Assembly: GCA_019155205.2 (NCBI GenBank)
Contig: JAHNZQ020000004.1
Span: 3,504,306-3,568,305 of the forward strand
DNA: 64,000 nt
Direction: 5' to 3'
Source of the DNA: Gracilaria vermiculophylla
Taxonomy: Eukaryota > Rhodophyta > Florideophyceae > Gracilariales > Gracilariaceae
Shown: positions 53,380-62,729 of the stretch, one piece after another
Position numbering within the stretch: position 1 is the stretch's first letter
Layout: each line of letters begins with the position of its first letter
The notes under the pieces: generated by a model
Database searches by the model: none
Told to the model about the DNA's origin: nothing
The model's input: the letters and a program-made list of their open reading frames with translations, nothing else
Position numbers and translations under genes: made by a program

Positions 53380-54130
53380 ACACCATGGTCGCATGTTCAA
53401 GGTACGGAACTGCATCGATACACCTGTACCAAGGTAGTGAGCAATGCTTTTATGCAAATCCACCGTTGTCTCTTTGCGCTCATTCGTTGACACCATGTTC
53501 ACTCCTGCAAGCGACAGGAATTCATCGATACACCTACACTATTGAGCAAAGTTTTTCTACGAATCCCAACGATGTCTCTTTTGGCCCATTGGTTGACATC
53601 AACACCACTCGTGCAAGGCGCAGCACGACATCTATCCACCGATCTAACGAGCAATGCTTTCTTGCGACGAACAGAATTTGCAGCCGTGAAAGGAAATGAT
53701 TAAAACTGTCAGTAAAGCGCCAGCTCTTAATTGCAGATGCTTAAAAGGGCGTCAGTGACTGTTGGATGCGTAGAAATGTCTCATCGAAGAAAGGCAAGCC
53801 CTGCAAAACGAGGGGCACAGCCGTTGTGCCCCTCGTTGTTTTCGTGCGAGTGCAAGCGTTCAGCGCCAGTCGCAACAGCTTCTATGCGAATCCACCCTGG
53901 TTTCTTTCGGCCCATTGGTCGGCACCACGGTCACTCCTGCAAGCCACACCAATAAATCGATACACCTGTCAAATGCGGAACGCTTTTATGCGAATTCACC
54001 CTTGTCTCTTTTGGCCCATTGATTGGCACCATGGTCACTCCTGCAAGCCACACCACTACATCCATACACCTATACTAGTGAGCAATGCTTTCATGCCAAT
54101 TCACCCTTGTCTCGTTTAGCCCATTGGTTT
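53380..54130 (+). repeat. 105-bp minisatellite in two blocks
   Basis: Three units at about 53380-53680 and three at about 53875-54130 share the pattern GAGCAATGCTTTTATGC.AATCCACC...TGTCTCTTTTGGCCCATTGGT..ACACCA.....TCCTGCAAGC....ATCGATACACCT. GAGCAA motifs start at 53439, 53544 and 53649, exactly 105 bp apart. The second block has spacings near 104-106. The period is 35 codons, so ORFs stay open across units, but frame changes between units argue against a protein. Most units carry GCCCATTGGT, an inverted CCAAT box. About 200 bp of unique sequence separate the blocks. Confidence 0.85.
53807..53837. repeat. perfect hairpin, 13-bp arms and 5-nt loop
   Basis: AACGAGGGGCACA (53807-53819), loop GCCGT, then TGTGCCCCTCGTT (53825-53837). 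The arms are perfectly complementary and GC-rich. It lies between the two minisatellite blocks. It could be a cruciform-forming site, a structured RNA or a transposon footprint; nothing in the sequence decides which. Confidence 0.8.
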
Positions 54131-54232
54131 ACGTGAATCAAGGCAGATGCGCGCCTTGCGGATAATTCCGCGCAAAATTGCGTCATGTCAGTGTCATCAT
54201 GACTTATGTGCTTTGAAACTATGGCTACACAA

Positions 54233-56188
54233 TCAAGAACGGCCGGCACTTTTGCGCAGCAAATCTGAATAAGCCCTAGACACTTTATCCCCTTTTGATT
54301 CCGATGAGATTGCACCTAGACCTTCATTCTCGACCCAGAGAAGTTCATCTTCCTTAATTCTTATCATCCTTGCAGGTTTGTGCCGTCTCCATAATATGCC
54401 CGTGGAAGGTTTGAAAACCGGACTTTTATGTGTTGATGGTGGTTCCACGACATTCTCTTCTTCTTCGTTCTCTCTTTTCCTTCGCTCCCGCCAACTTTGA
54501 TCGTCTTTGCTTTCATCTCCGCTCTGCACAGACTGTTCGTTCTTCATCAGCCCTGCTCTTGGCAACGATATTCCAAGCTGAGTAGTGGCAAAACTGTCCA
54601 TCATTTGCTCCAATTCCGGACGACCCATTGATTCTGAGCTTAACAGCTTCATCGCCTCGTTCTTGGTTGATTCAATATTATCAATTTTCACAGAACACGA
54701 ACCTTCCCAGATGGCAATGCCACTAATTACAAGCTTCTGAGCTGCACCTCGGTGACTCAAAGGAGCGGGTGTGACGTAGATAACAGCTCCAGTCTCCAAG
54801 TGACCCCCACATGTGTCTTCGCCTTTGTTCTTGGCTCGTCTGAAGTAGCCAAATGATTCAAGCGATCCGTCAACATTCCCAACGACATGTACCTGAAGGT
54901 TAACCAAACCCAAATCCACCGTAGTTATTGGCGACAAAATATACGGCTCCCTTCCACCCATCATGTTCAACGCAGCGTGACGTCCGGTCGACCGTGCGTG
55001 GTCTGAACTCCATCTCATCACGTGACAGTGTCCTGTCGAATCATTGCTGAGTTGAACTGCTGAACCCGCGACGTAAATATCGCTGGCGACTGCTAGTTCG
55101 GCGTTAACTGTGAACCCTCCAACGCCCCGAGACAAGTTTGATGCTTCAATCGGAATTTTTGTTGTGTTCGTTGGAGCGAACACGACATGATCAGTGCGAA
55201 AGTCTACGAGTGAGAATGAGTCGAAAACTGTCCCAACATGCACCTCTGCTTCGATTCCATCAATCGCATCTCCGATAGCTTTTCTCGCAACGACATATCG
55301 AACCGTTGAATACGATAATGAATCAATCCCTCCATCGCTCTGCCAATACAGTCTCGCTAAGATGTCTTGTGATACGTATCGCGGTAGATAACGTGCCATA
55401 AAAGACGGTTCCGAGTACGAAAATGTTACATCTGCGCCTTGCTCTATTAAGGAAGCACCAACTATTGGCGACATCCAACCACCTCCTACGACCGTAATAT
55501 GGGCACGATTGTCTTCTTGCGCAGCATTCTGCTGCACAACTCTATCGATTCGACCCCAGTCGTGAATGCTTTGAGCTCCGCTAACGAGACGCTCCGCGTT
55601 GCGGGATATTACTTTTCCAAACGGAATGTCAGGCATCGTACTGCCCACCGCAATTAGACATCGCTTAAAGAAAATCTCGTCACCGTTGTCAAGAGTTGCA
55701 GAGCGCTTCCTTGCGTTGATCGATTTAACGCTCGGTCCGATCAGAAGCTCTGGCCTTTTCGATGCCACGAATGGCATCCTGTTGAAAAACGCGGTGAGAA
55801 CACTTTCCTGCTCGGCGCTTTTGTCTGCCATCGCAGTGGACCCAGAGTTCAATTGCAGATGGTGATTTCTCCATTCTGGTGCCACGAGAAGTAGATCACG
55901 CGCTTGTTTCCGTTCCACAAATGCCTTGAGCGCTTCCTGAGCTGCAACACCTCCTCCGCAAATGAGGTATTCGTACTCCTTGCGAGCAGGATGATCTCCT
56001 CGTCCATCTTGCTTAAGCTGTTCAGCGGCGACGAGAGAGGTTCCGACAAGACAAAGCGACCCCCCGATCACGGATAGATGCGAAAAAGGCAGGTTACTAA
56101 ATGAAAACCGCGATCTCCTTGATCCACCAACATGTGAGCCAAGGAACCATGGCAGTTTCGCAGCCCTCATTGTCGCTCGCAAACACAA
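54233..56188 (-). CDS. apoptosis-inducing-factor-like flavoprotein (AIFM1-type)
   Basis: This 651-residue protein is a probable mitochondrial FAD/NADH oxidoreductase related to AIF, whose family role is in respiratory-chain assembly and cell death. A basic/hydroxylated N-terminus and a hydrophobic stretch (residues 35-55) resemble the AIF targeting and membrane segment. FAD motif: YEYLICGGGVAAQEAL (about 73-88). The CLIAVGSTMP block at 177-186 and an NAD motif, ITVVGGGWMSPIVGASL (231-247), follow. The second FAD motif reads DIYVAGSAV (370-378), where AIFs normally have AGDxA; here the Asp is Ser. The third Gly of the NAD motif is also Ser. RWSSDHARSTGRHAALNM matches the conserved block after the second FAD motif. 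The last 120 residues are charged. The start could also be M7. Confidence 0.82.
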   Translation of the reverse strand: MCLRATMRAAKLPWFLGSHVGGSRRSRFSFSNLPFSHLSVIGGSLCLVGTSLVAAEQLKQDGRGDHPARKEYEYLICGGGVAAQEALKAFVERKQARDLLLVAPEWRNHHLQLNSGSTAMADKSAEQESVLTAFFNRMPFVASKRPELLIGPSVKSINARKRSATLDNGDEIFFKRCLIAVGSTMPDIPFGKVISRNAERLVSGAQSIHDWGRIDRVVQQNAAQEDNRAHITVVGGGWMSPIVGASLIEQGADVTFSYSEPSFMARYLPRYVSQDILARLYWQSDGGIDSLSYSTVRYVVARKAIGDAIDGIEAEVHVGTVFDSFSLVDFRTDHVVFAPTNTTKIPIEASNLSRGVGGFTVNAELAVASDIYVAGSAVQLSNDSTGHCHVMRWSSDHARSTGRHAALNMMGGREPYILSPITTVDLGLVNLQVHVVGNVDGSLESFGYFRRAKNKGEDTCGGHLETGAVIYVTPAPLSHRGAAQKLVISGIAIWEGSCSVKIDNIESTKNEAMKLLSSESMGRPELEQMMDSFATTQLGISLPRAGLMKNEQSVQSGDESKDDQSWRERRKRENEEEENVVEPPSTHKSPVFKPSTGILWRRHKPARMIRIKEDELLWVENEGLGAISSESKGDKVSRAYSDLLRKSAGRS

Positions 56189-56691
56189 TTCAATTCACTC
56201 TACCAACAACGAAACGAGGATATGGCCGTGCGTTGCGGATGTCTGGATCGTGCCGAGCTGTGAAGCACTTGCATCGGTCAACAGCACGGCACGCTCAGTT
56301 GAATGGGTCGTTTCTGAATAGACAAAGCGCGCATGGCCGCCTCCGACGCCACGCACGACCCGGGATATTATTCCATGCTGCAGATGAATGGAGATTGTGC
56401 GAGACGGGGTGCAAAAGTAGTTGTCTGTGGCGCCGTCACGACTGTGCTCCAAGGAAGAGACTCATGCATGATGCGGAACGAGCTAATCAAAAAGCCTTCG
56501 ATGCAAAAATTTCGTTGCGAAAAACTGCCGCGCAATGGCGGAGCGTCAGCGATCGATTCAGGGATGCACACTACCTTTTGAGTGCAGGCAACCAGCGTTG
56601 ATGAAACTCTGGGAGTGCACCGTCACGTCAATCCATGAGCAAGGGAGATAGTGGTATCGTCCGCTGTGAGAGAGAACGCTGACCTTGTTCC
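56189..56691. other. intergenic region; small plus-strand ORF possible
   Basis: Lies between the start of the AIF-like gene and the end of the HEATR6-like gene. An 82-codon plus-strand ORF (56333-56581, MAASDATHDPGYYSMLQMNG...) is divergent from the AIF-like gene with 144 bp between starts. It has several Cys and a small hydrophobic core, but I recognise no family. It may be a small gene or chance. Confidence 0.3.
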
Positions 56692-59364
56692 TCATCCATG
56701 GCTGGAATCCGAGACCTCGAAAACACCGCCCTCGCCGGCTTTCACCAAGGATCTCGTCAAATCAAGGATGGTGTTCATGACATCGCGCTGGGCGACTGGG
56801 GTCAATTCCATGAGCTTGTCAAAGTCGGAATCACTCTCATATTTAGCGTACTTTGGTAGGGACAGATAAGACGATACGCTGGCGATCATAACATTTGGCT
56901 TCCATTGACTGTTCCAGTTTCGTCTTACATTGTCAAAAAGAGCCTCTGACGGTCTGAACATCACGGTAGAGATGAGTTCTCCAATATTATCTAGCAGTAT
57001 TTTGTGCTGTGTTCGGAGTTTCGCTGTGATACCACCTTTTCGCATCTGAGACGTCACCCCAAGATGACATTCGATACAACTATATAGAACTGTGACTTGA
57101 AACTCATTCTCCTTAAAAGATTTCACAACCGAGATCAGGGAGCTTGTGGAACAGATCTGCAAGCGAACCTCGTTCAAGGGGCTCATGGCTGCAAGTATAC
57201 CGCCAAGTATGTCATCAGCGTACTGTCTCAACCTTCTGGGATGGGCCGCCGCAACTCGTCCCAGTGCTCTGCAAGTGCAACATCGTAGATTCACGGTTTG
57301 CTCACTGTTTCGAAGCACATTGCACAGCAGCTGCATGTGCGAGCGTATGTCTTCGGGAACCTCTTCTGAGCAGCCCTTCTTTTCTTCGAAGCTCAGGCGG
57401 ACACACACGTAACACCCAATGAGACTAACTGCCGCTGTTTTGTTGGCCTCATCACTCGCCCGATCGGATGATGATTTAGTGTGAGAGGCCGCATCAGTGC
57501 CATGTGAGATAAGCAATACGTCAGTTGCGATCAATGCCCCTTTTGTGATGATACGAAGAACGTCCTCGGTCACAAGCCCCAGAAATTGCTTCAACAAATT
57601 CTCCATAATTAGTGTCATGGAAGACATGCAGAATTTTGTCACCCGCGTACTGCTCTTTCTAGAGTGCTGCATGACGTCACAAATCATTCTCAAAGTGTCT
57701 TTGGCGAAATCCGGCTCGATTTGGGGGTGTGCATGAGCGATTGAGCGTATACAAGCTGCGAGTACTTGGTCGTCCCTCACAATGATGAGTTGCTTCATCC
57801 TCTGAGCGGCATCCTTGACAATAGCATCAAACTCCTTTGCGGAACTACAGGGCGCGGCACAGCGCACGACTTCCACATGAAATTGAAACAGCAGTTGGAC
57901 AGCAACGATTGCTGAGTCTCGCAGCACCCGATCATTGCCTTGAAGGCTGTCTTTAACAAGAGAGTGGTATACGTCGATCAGGATTGAAATGTACTGATGT
58001 AAACCACCTTCTTTTCTGTCAGTGTGCGGTGACCGAAGACAAGAAGAAAGAAAAGTCGAAAACACGCGTGTCGAATGCAGGGTAACATCCAAAGATGCCC
58101 TTGTCTCTTGAAGATATGCCTTCACTTTGAGCCATCCACATGGAAAAAGATCACATCTGATATCTACCACGGCACGCAAAGCAACCAAGAGTTCTGCGAC
58201 TGGTTGATTCGGATTCAATGACTCGACGATTCGCAATGAAATCCAGCTCAGGAAGCCTGGCTCTAAAAGGGTTAACGAGCATGAAAGCGCCTGGGCCAGA
58301 GCACTCACACATGCAACGCGGGCTGTGAGATCAGTTTCGCACTGATCAAGTGCCCTTTGAAGCAGTGATTTTAGCAGAGCCTGAACTGACAGGGCTGTCA
58401 TTGCGGGAGTGGGCATCGCGGAGAACAGCTGCGTCGTCAGACGAGCTAGCTTCGCAACTACTACCCCATTCGATTCTTTCGGGATGCAACTCGACAACAC
58501 AGAGAACATAGATCTACAGCAGTTTAGAACACGAGCACTAAACGGCGTGAAAGCTGTCGATGTCTGCTTCGAAACAATGAAAGAATTTTGAATGAACGTT
58601 TTGCTAGATGATATAAGGGCAGTAATTGCAGTCACTGCTAGAGATCGCGCTTCGGTTTGTGAATCGTACAGGACGATTGTAGCAAGGTTGTCACGAGTGG
58701 AGTTTGTGTTTGATACTCCTGGGCGTGAAGGCAGCAACTGAATCCAATACTGAGCCATTGGTCTCGCAACAGTCTCAGATAGGTATATGAGCACACGTAA
58801 CGCATGCGGGCGAATGGAGTGCGCAGAATACTTAGGAGAACTCGATTTCCCACCAGTTTCATCTGTCGCAGATGATGGGTTAAGCAGAGTCTGTCTTGGT
58901 TTGAAGATAGAAGTTTGAAGAACGTGCATCAAAGTTGGCAACGCTCGGGAGTAGGCATCACGCGTGCTTTCGTCGCGAGGAGTGTTTTGGCCCAAATACA
59001 AAATAGCACGAAGAGTGACAGATAGGGCGCTCCCATCTCTTGGATGAGGAGAAGACGTAGTTCTGACCGCCAATTGACAAAGAACTGGAAGGGTTTCAAG
59101 TGAGGGAGGTAGGGCATGCAAGAAGTGGGCAGTACGAAGATGAATATTTGGATCGTTTTGAGCGGACAGAGTGGTAAAGAAAGGACGAAGCAGATCTGCG
59201 GTAGGGCGCTCCGACTTTGCTATAGGACAAATCCAGGATGCTGCCGGTAAACTTTCTCGAAGCTGTGCCGTTGCAGTCTGCAAATCATGAGAAGGAAAAC
59301 ATGAAGACGACCCGTTCGAACGGGCATTTCCTCGGCGGCGGGCTCGTGGTCGTGTCATCTTCAA
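56692..59364 (-). CDS. HEAT-repeat protein, HEATR6-like (DUF4042)
   Basis: An 890-residue single-exon alpha-helical repeat protein. Residues about 175-345 match the HEATR6 DUF4042 pattern: a SIRPHALRVL repeat start, then LATIVLYDSQTEARSLAVTAITALISSSKTFI, then STAFTPFSARVLNCCRSMFSVLSSCIPKES. Further HEAT-like helix pairs follow (TARVACVSALAQAL, LRCCTCRALGRVAAAHP). HEATR6 has no established biochemical activity, though scaffold roles are assumed for HEAT proteins. An Arg-rich N-terminus (MKMTRPRARRRG) could be nuclear-targeting. The ATG at 59364 or the one two codons later may be used. It is divergent from the small gene at 59602, with 237 bp between starts. Confidence 0.78.
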   Translation of the reverse strand: MKMTRPRARRRGNARSNGSSSCFPSHDLQTATAQLRESLPAASWICPIAKSERPTADLLRPFFTTLSAQNDPNIHLRTAHFLHALPPSLETLPVLCQLAVRTTSSPHPRDGSALSVTLRAILYLGQNTPRDESTRDAYSRALPTLMHVLQTSIFKPRQTLLNPSSATDETGGKSSSPKYSAHSIRPHALRVLIYLSETVARPMAQYWIQLLPSRPGVSNTNSTRDNLATIVLYDSQTEARSLAVTAITALISSSKTFIQNSFIVSKQTSTAFTPFSARVLNCCRSMFSVLSSCIPKESNGVVVAKLARLTTQLFSAMPTPAMTALSVQALLKSLLQRALDQCETDLTARVACVSALAQALSCSLTLLEPGFLSWISLRIVESLNPNQPVAELLVALRAVVDIRCDLFPCGWLKVKAYLQETRASLDVTLHSTRVFSTFLSSCLRSPHTDRKEGGLHQYISILIDVYHSLVKDSLQGNDRVLRDSAIVAVQLLFQFHVEVVRCAAPCSSAKEFDAIVKDAAQRMKQLIIVRDDQVLAACIRSIAHAHPQIEPDFAKDTLRMICDVMQHSRKSSTRVTKFCMSSMTLIMENLLKQFLGLVTEDVLRIITKGALIATDVLLISHGTDAASHTKSSSDRASDEANKTAAVSLIGCYVCVRLSFEEKKGCSEEVPEDIRSHMQLLCNVLRNSEQTVNLRCCTCRALGRVAAAHPRRLRQYADDILGGILAAMSPLNEVRLQICSTSSLISVVKSFKENEFQVTVLYSCIECHLGVTSQMRKGGITAKLRTQHKILLDNIGELISTVMFRPSEALFDNVRRNWNSQWKPNVMIASVSSYLSLPKYAKYESDSDFDKLMELTPVAQRDVMNTILDLTRSLVKAGEGGVFEVSDSSHG

Positions 59365-59601
59365 GGCCGCTCGGTTCCCAGAATTCTATAAGAGAGTCAT
59401 GATGGTTTTGCCCTCGTTTTTCAGCCACATTCCTCGAGTACGGCCACAATGGACGTACCACTACCAAGGCATCCGCGAGCTAATCGGTTCCAACCATTCC
59501 CGAGCATGATCGCAGAGGTTTCTACCCACGATTTTAAGTTTTTGGGCCAGCCAAATGGCTGAAATGATTTCTCGAGTCGAAGCGCTCTTTCACAAACCCC
59601 C
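59365..59601. promoter_or_regulatory. bidirectional promoter region
   Basis: Only 237 bp separate the start codons of two divergent genes, so both promoters must lie here or overlap the 5' UTRs. I see no clear TATA box. Confidence 0.45.
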
Positions 59602-59955
59602 GTGTCTCCTACAAACGCTTTCACTCGCAACCTTGGCATGCAGGCTCCGAATCCCACTCAAAGACCTACTCTCTCTTCGCGTCTGTCGCGAACAGTTCCG
59701 CAATACGTTGTTCACCTCACGCATGAGCCTTCAAATGGCTTGCACTTTGTCGTGCGTCATGCGCAATCGCGGACTGCGCCAGCGCTGACTGAGATCTCCC
59801 AGGTCCTACGACGACGGAGTCGCGAGATTTCAATCTCTACTATCGACGCAAGCGACGCTGCTGCTATTCTGGGTGAAGATATGACGAAGGCGTCAGAGAC
59901 AATGCAAAGAATTGATGAAATCTTGAAGAACGTGTTGCCGGAAGACAAGGTCTAG
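59602..59955 (+). CDS. small protein resembling BORCS8 (MEF2BNB), a BORC subunit
   Basis: 117 residues. YVVHLTHEPSNGLHFVVRHAQ at about 35-55 and a later helical part (DASDAAAILGEDMTKASETM, RIDEILKNVL) resemble the layout of BORCS8/MEF2BNB: an early 'NEPSVALYRLQEHVR'-like helix, then a heptad-like helix. BORC controls lysosome positioning through kinesin coupling in animals. The N-terminal 30 residues are Thr/Arg-rich and poorly conserved. The resemblance is by eye; a generic coiled-coil small protein is the alternative. It could start slightly earlier only with a non-ATG codon. Confidence 0.5.
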   Translation: MSPTNAFTRNLGMQAPNPTQRPTLSSRLSRTVPQYVVHLTHEPSNGLHFVVRHAQSRTAPALTEISQVLRRRSREISISTIDASDAAAILGEDMTKASETMQRIDEILKNVLPEDKV

Positions 59956-60506
59956 TCAGGTCGAGTACTGTTTTTCGATGTCGTATGGGCGATCATATTG
60001 AGAGATGCACATAGGAGCTGTGATCGTGCACGTCAGATTTGCCAAGCAGCTGCTCCATAGGTGCTGTTAGAACAAGTATCGCTCTTGAGACGCATGAAGT
60101 GCGAAGATGACACAAGTATTTAGAGCTCAGTTCTGAGAGCTACTCAATAGCAGTGACGGGATTGTGACGGAGAAAGTCCATTGTTTCCGTCGTGCCTGCG
60201 AGGGGAGGCAGGAGAGGGAGACGAGCCGCAATTGTTCAGAAATCCACAAAATATCTCGGCCAGGTCGTGTCTGTACTTGTCAGACTGTATGCGGCTTTGT
60301 GGGAGGAAGTGATTTATGGCCACGGAAGACTACAAGTTACAGAGTGTCATGCAACCCACTCTTGTGGTACTGGTATTCCCCTTCGACGTCTAATTGTACG
60401 GTACGTCAATAGTTGTACGGGTGTCCGCAAAGCGTTTGCTCAACCTGCCTCGCTGTTATCCTTGAAAGTCAACGATAAATTCACACCATCGCGATACCAA
60501 AACGCT
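59956..60506. other. upstream region of transporter 3
   Basis: The frame of the transporter is open upstream to 60192, but the translation is Arg/Gly-rich without conserved segments and is read as 5' UTR. No other gene is seen. Confidence 0.5.
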
Positions 60507-61454
60507 ATGGAATCCCAACCTTTGTTGCATTACAAAGTGCGAGGCTCGCAGCCAACAACGGCGTCCTCTGCGCAGCCGAGAACAGCATTCTACGGCCTGG
60601 CATGGATAACGCTTTCTGCGATGATTGTCGCGATTCCAACCGTTGCCGTGCGCTTCGCTGTGACGCGATATGGTTTCCCTGCTAGTGCAGCGGTGCTGTT
60701 GCGATGCGTTGTTCAACTTGTTTTCTCTAGTTTTTCACTCATATTTATCATTAAGGTCTCTCCCTTTGACCTGACGCCGTTTCATCGCGCGATTTTGTTG
60801 CTTCGCGGCCTGTGCGGATCGATTTCACTAGTGTTATTGTACACCGGAATCAAATTTCTGCCAGCGGGGGTTGTTGCGTCTATATCTGCCTTTAGTCCCA
60901 TCTTGGCCATGTTGTTGTCACGGGTGTTTTTGAAAGAAACCTCGAGTGTGTGGGACGTGATATGCGCATTTGTCGGAATCGCCGGGGTTTCCCTCATCGC
61001 GGGGCCAAGTGCCAGCTCTCAGGATGTTATTGGTGTTTTGCTTGTGTTTCTAGCCGCCTGTTTCTCTGCCGCAGCATATGTATGCGTGCGTGGCATGGGC
61101 ACTGACGTACATTTTATGCTCTCTGTTTTCGCCTTGGGGGCAGTTGGTGTTCCTGTGGCTGCCATGCATGGCGGCAGTTTAGCTTTGCATCACATCGTCC
61201 ACAACCGCGTGAGTGTGATAATCGTGCTTTTCGGGTCTGTTGGAGGCTTTATTGCACATTGCTGCTTAAACAAAGGGTTGCAATTATGCAAAGCTGGCGA
61301 AGGTACTATTATGAAGAATGTACAAGTGCCAACGGCATACGTTTTGGGGATGTTGATATTAAATGAAGAACCGAGCTTTCAAAGAATCATTGGGTCAATG
61401 TTGGTCGTTTCTGCTGTGGTCACAGTCGGGTTGCGACGGCTGATGAAGAGTTGA
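60507..61454 (+). CDS. EamA/DMT-family membrane transporter 3
   Basis: 315 residues from the ATG at 60507 (MESQPLLHYKVRG), chosen because conservation with the paralogues begins just downstream (FYGLAWITL). Ten hydrophobic segments in two EamA repeats. Shared landmarks are LLLRGLCGS, FLPAGVV, FSPILAMLLS, LKETSSVWD, AAAYVCVRGMGTDVHFMLSVF, HCCLNKGLQL, MKNVQVPTAYVLGML and SMLVVSAVV. The N-terminal PLL motif (MESQPLL) could be a dileucine-type sorting signal. The opposite orientation from transporters 1 and 2 shows inversion after duplication. The substrate is unknown. Confidence 0.85.
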   Translation: MESQPLLHYKVRGSQPTTASSAQPRTAFYGLAWITLSAMIVAIPTVAVRFAVTRYGFPASAAVLLRCVVQLVFSSFSLIFIIKVSPFDLTPFHRAILLLRGLCGSISLVLLYTGIKFLPAGVVASISAFSPILAMLLSRVFLKETSSVWDVICAFVGIAGVSLIAGPSASSQDVIGVLLVFLAACFSAAAYVCVRGMGTDVHFMLSVFALGAVGVPVAAMHGGSLALHHIVHNRVSVIIVLFGSVGGFIAHCCLNKGLQLCKAGEGTIMKNVQVPTAYVLGMLILNEEPSFQRIIGSMLVVSAVVTVGLRRLMKS

Positions 61455-62729
61455 ATTTTTCCAAAGCGAGGTTCTGGGTGTTCGAAATGGGGGCGGGGTT
61501 GCGTGTGCGCGACAGATGAAAAGGACAATTGCACAGAGAAATACTTTGGCTGATGAAGAAGGCGGGCTACGAGCCGGTTTTCTTGCGTGATCTCGCCGAA
61601 GAATATTAGGGTTGGGGGCAAAGAACGGCGTCAATAGTTCTTTTGACGGCAAAAGTGGTACTTGCGAGGTGCCTTGACGTGATGGTTCCCTCACCCGAGA
61701 AGCTCTCAAGGATGAATGAAGTGGTATTGTAAGGAATAAGGCGATACTCGTCGGAAACGAAACGCTTGTACAGTGATGAAAAGTCTTTTTCAAGGTATAA
61801 ATCCGTATCTCTAACGGTTCAGCTGTCCTTTCTCCGTACGACACAAAGGTCCAGTTGTGAAGAGATGTTTTCAAGAAAGGCCATTATCGCTGTTTGACCT
61901 TCCTAAACAGAAAGAACCCCCTGCTCATGCGCGCCTTCTGTCAGCCCGGACTCGGGGGTGAGAGGCTGTAAAAAAGAGAAAGAAGTAGAGCCATGAGATC
62001 TTCGGCAACGCTGTTGTTGAGAAAATGTAAGAGTCAAAGGAGCCATCTAAACAAGGAGCGCTGAAAGTGGGTGAAGGATACGAATGGGAGGAAGGGCTGC
62101 GAAGTTGTCACAAGCAAAGTTACTTTTGGTAGTTTTCACAGGTTTTTGCAGCGTTACCGTCTTTCTAGGAAGAAAAACGTATGAACCCAAAAAAAAAAGA
62201 GCCATGTCCCCGTACACGTGAAAACCAACACACAACACCGTCGATCGGCCTAATTTAGCTTGGAAAAAGCTTGTTTCTCTCACGGAACACCAACTCAACA
62301 AAATTGCCAGCACAAAACTTGTTTCCGAAGCAGCTAGTTGTAGACGGCTTACCATGATGAAGTCGCGAGTGGGTTGATGATGTTGCCCTGCCATTTTGTT
62401 TAATATGCAAAACTTTCTACAGATGCGGGAGATGGTCGCGAAATTCTACTGTATGCATTTAGGCCGTGGATGCTGTGTTTGTGCACATGTACGAGGGGTA
62501 AGGCTCCCCGTGACTGCTTGATGCGCGCGAGGCGAAGAGAATCGATGCGAAGCGAGATATTGTTCTTCTTCCTCGGCGGTTTTGTGAAGGTCGATCTCAA
62601 TCATTACTTTTCTTTCGAATTTCACAAATCGATAGACCTCGCAAATCGGTTGTTTCTGTCAATGCGCGTATATCCTCTCAAGCTGCTGCACACAGCCATT
62701 CTGAAATGCAAAACGAAAGAGTTGGATGA
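61455..62729. other. 1.3 kb without a recognised gene
   Basis: ORFs up to 159 codons on the minus strand (61395-61874) overlap the 3' end of the transporter antisense and show no domain. Nothing else is supported. Confidence 0.45.

Noticed and set aside
60192..60506. 105-codon N-terminal extension of transporter 3
   Set aside because: No counterpart in the two paralogues; conservation begins only after the ATG at 60507.
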